DNA of 5,961 nucleotides. Source: Nitrospirota bacterium. Lineage in GTDB: Bacteria > Nitrospirota > UBA9217. The DNA is taken from assembly GCA_017885365.1 (NCBI GenBank), contig JAFNGD010000411.1, positions 1-5,961 of the forward strand, given 5' to 3'. A program made the translations under genes and the position numbers. The notes below the pieces were generated by a model. It searched no databases, was not told the origin of the DNA, and was given only the letters and a program-made list of their open reading frames with translations. Shown in pieces: positions 4,427-5,961 of this stretch (within the stretch, counting starts at the first letter, position 1; each line of letters opens with the position of its first letter).

Positions 4427-5961
4427 ATGGCAAGTGACAGCAGGACTCCACGTGATCCCGCAACGGGCGCATTCGTCGTCGCCGTGATGGCGCTCGTGAC
4501 GATCTTCGCGCTCTACCTCTTTCGTTCAGCCGACGACAACCGGTTGTTCAGCTGGAAGTGGGTCTATGCGGACATCGGTCCCGCCGGCATCATGGTCCGC
4601 TTTGTTCCCGGTATCATCGTCGCCTACCTGCTCGCCCGGCTATCGGTGATCGAGCGCAATCCCCTTGCCGCACCCGTTCTGCTCTCCGCTGCTGTTGCCG
4701 TCATGCTCTGGAGCGAGCCGGAGCTGCTCATGGATGCATCGCGGTACTTCACGCAGGCCAAGCACCTCGAGGTGTATGGCGCCGGGTATTTCGTGAAGGA
4801 ATGGGGGAGGGCGATCATCCCGTGGACGGACCTCCCGGCGGTCCCGTTCCTCTTCGGCCTGGTCTATTCCCTGTTCGGCGAACACCGGACCGCCATCCAG
4901 ACGTTTACGACCCTTCTTTTTTCATCGACCGTCCTGCTCACCTTCCTGATCGGCAAGAAACTCTGGAGCGCGGAGATCGGCTCTTCCGCGGGGCTGCTCC
5001 TGCTCGCCATGCCGTGCCTGGTCGCTCAGGTGCCGCTCATGCTCGTGGACATTCCCACCATGTTCTTCCTCACCCTGGCGATCTATACCTGCATGGAAGC
5101 GCTGGACCGGGGAGGGGGCCGACGAGTGGCGCTTGCGTCGTGCGCCCTCTTCCTGGCGGTCTTCAGCAAATATTCGGCATGGCTGTTCCTCTCCGTGCTC
5201 GCGATCGTTGCCGCGCTTGCGGTGAAAAAGGACCCCCCGTCCGCCATCCGCCGTTCCCTCGCGGTCCTTGCGCTGTCCGGCGCCCTGATCGCCGTAGCGG
5301 CCGTCTCCAAGGCAGACGTGATCGCGGACCAGCTCGTGCTGCTCAAGAGTTATCAGCTGCCAGGTCTGGAACGGTGGGGCGAAGGCCATCTCTCGACCTT
5401 CTTTTTTCAGGTCCATCCCTTCGTGACCATCGCTGCGGTCTGCTCCTTCTTTGTGGCTTTCAGAAAGAAAGACCCCTCCTTTCTCATCATAAGCTGGCCC
5501 TTGGTGCTCGTGTTCCTCGTTGATATCAGACGGTTCCGGTACCTCCTGCCAATGCTCCCGCTGCTCGCGCTCATGGCGGCCTATGGGCTCCAGCTGATCG
5601 GGCGGCGTGACGTGCGGTCCTTCATCGTGTCCGCCGCCGTGGTCACCTCGCTGATCACGCTGTTCTTCGGTTATCTGCCCTTTGCGAGAAGCACGAGCGC
5701 TATGAACCTCAAGAGGGCCGGCGAATATCTCAATTCGGCGGGACTCCCCGCCGTCGAAGTGGTCACGCTGCCCCTCAGGGATCCGGTCGTGAACCCCGCG
5801 GTGGCCGTTCCCCTCCTGGACCTTTTCACCCGGGGGAAGATAACGTATCACTACGCTCCAGGACCCGCGCCGACCTCCGCCGCATGGGCGACATCGTCGG
5901 TGCGATTCACCGGGGAGTATCAGAACCCGAAGTATTATACCGGTGACCCTGTTCCCCGCGG
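4427..5961 (+). CDS. GT-C fold glycosyltransferase (ArnT/PMT-like), 3' end off-window
   Basis: The frame is open from 4292 through the right edge: 511 codons from ATG 4427, with no stop seen. The protein is polytopic, with hydrophobic segments at about 14-32, 53-71, 82-96, 137-150, 160-176, 184-222, 234-265, 277-293, 332-345, 352-366, 372-391 and 398-417. Features of the dolichyl-phosphate-mannose/ArnT-type GT-C superfamily are present: an acidic residue after the first membrane segments ('MDASRYFTQAKHLEVYG', D103), a second acidic motif 'LMLVDIPTMFF' (D208), 'FSKYSAWLFL' (K248) and 'DIRRFRYLLPMLPLLALMAAYG' (366-387). Such enzymes use polyprenyl-phosphate sugars to glycosylate lipids or proteins on the periplasmic face. 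The acceptor cannot be told from sequence; the soluble C-terminal domain begins near 420. Start choice is uncertain: neither ATG 4427 nor in-frame GTG 4391 has a good ribosome site. ATG 4427 is preferred because it gives a short N-terminus before the first membrane helix. The 4274-4426 gap shows no convincing terminator or promoter. Confidence 0.8.
   Translation, partial: MASDSRTPRDPATGAFVVAVMALVTIFALYLFRSADDNRLFSWKWVYADIGPAGIMVRFVPGIIVAYLLARLSVIERNPLAAPVLLSAAVAVMLWSEPELLMDASRYFTQAKHLEVYGAGYFVKEWGRAIIPWTDLPAVPFLFGLVYSLFGEHRTAIQTFTTLLFSSTVLLTFLIGKKLWSAEIGSSAGLLLLAMPCLVAQVPLMLVDIPTMFFLTLAIYTCMEALDRGGGRRVALASCALFLAVFSKYSAWLFLSVLAIVAALAVKKDPPSAIRRSLAVLALSGALIAVAAVSKADVIADQLVLLKSYQLPGLERWGEGHLSTFFFQVHPFVTIAAVCSFFVAFRKKDPSFLIISWPLVLVFLVDIRRFRYLLPMLPLLALMAAYGLQLIGRRDVRSFIVSAAVVTSLITLFFGYLPFARSTSAMNLKRAGEYLNSAGLPAVEVVTLPLRDPVVNPAVAVPLLDLFTRGKITYHYAPGPAPTSAAWATSSVRFTGEYQNPKYYTGDPVPR

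Noticed and set aside
4558..5523. Plus-strand 321-codon frame within the glycosyltransferase
   Set aside because: It is a shifted frame giving an Arg/Pro/His-rich product without membrane segments. The +2 frame from 4427 is open for 511 codons and has clear GT-C features.
4922..5851. Long minus-strand open frame (309 codons) opposite the glycosyltransferase
   Set aside because: The product is almost all charged residues and Gly/Gln/His, the expected mirror image of hydrophobic codons on the other strand. The plus-strand frame has GT-C motifs and membrane helices.

Overview
The window looks like chromosomal DNA from a GC-rich, diderm (outer-membrane-bearing) bacterium. Three successive genes encode secreted proteins, and two of these look like outer-membrane beta-barrels ending in phenylalanine. 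A fourth encodes a polytopic GT-C glycosyltransferase. The mix of LolA-like and porin-like genes and the intergenic repeat style suggest a Desulfobacterota- or Nitrospirota-like lineage. That is an impression from gene style, not a proven placement. All genes read on the + strand.

Layout. (1) 1-378: the 3' end of a thioredoxin-fold (redoxin/YtfJ-like) gene with no visible CxxC. (2) 379-674: a non-coding gap holding a composite repeat of about 235 bp. Its inverted ends are built from 9-bp tandem units (NCGCAGAGN type), and it encloses two direct copies of a hairpin and other dyads. (3) 675-3330: a tightly spaced, probably co-transcribed set of three envelope genes: a periplasmic LolA-like outer-membrane lipoprotein-sorting family protein, a small beta-barrel-like protein I do not recognise, and a large DUF1302/porin-like barrel. 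(4) 3331-3505: a short gap with a good extended -10 promoter. (5) 3506-4273: a two-gene operon of small membrane proteins resembling the YqjD/ElaB and YqjE (holin-superfamily) pair. (6) 4274-4426: a gap with little in it. (7) 4427-5961: a GT-C fold glycosyltransferase that is open at the right edge.

How the genes may work together. The LolA-like protein and the large barrel are families often found beside RND/MMPL-type exporters that move lipids or hydrophobic cargo across the envelope. No such permease lies in this window, so the pair may act with one encoded elsewhere. The YqjD/YqjE-like pair is probably a separate stress or stationary-phase membrane module. The glycosyltransferase is probably a third unit that modifies lipid-linked or surface glycans.

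No clear new system is visible. The most unusual thing in the sequence is the composite repeat at 394-628.
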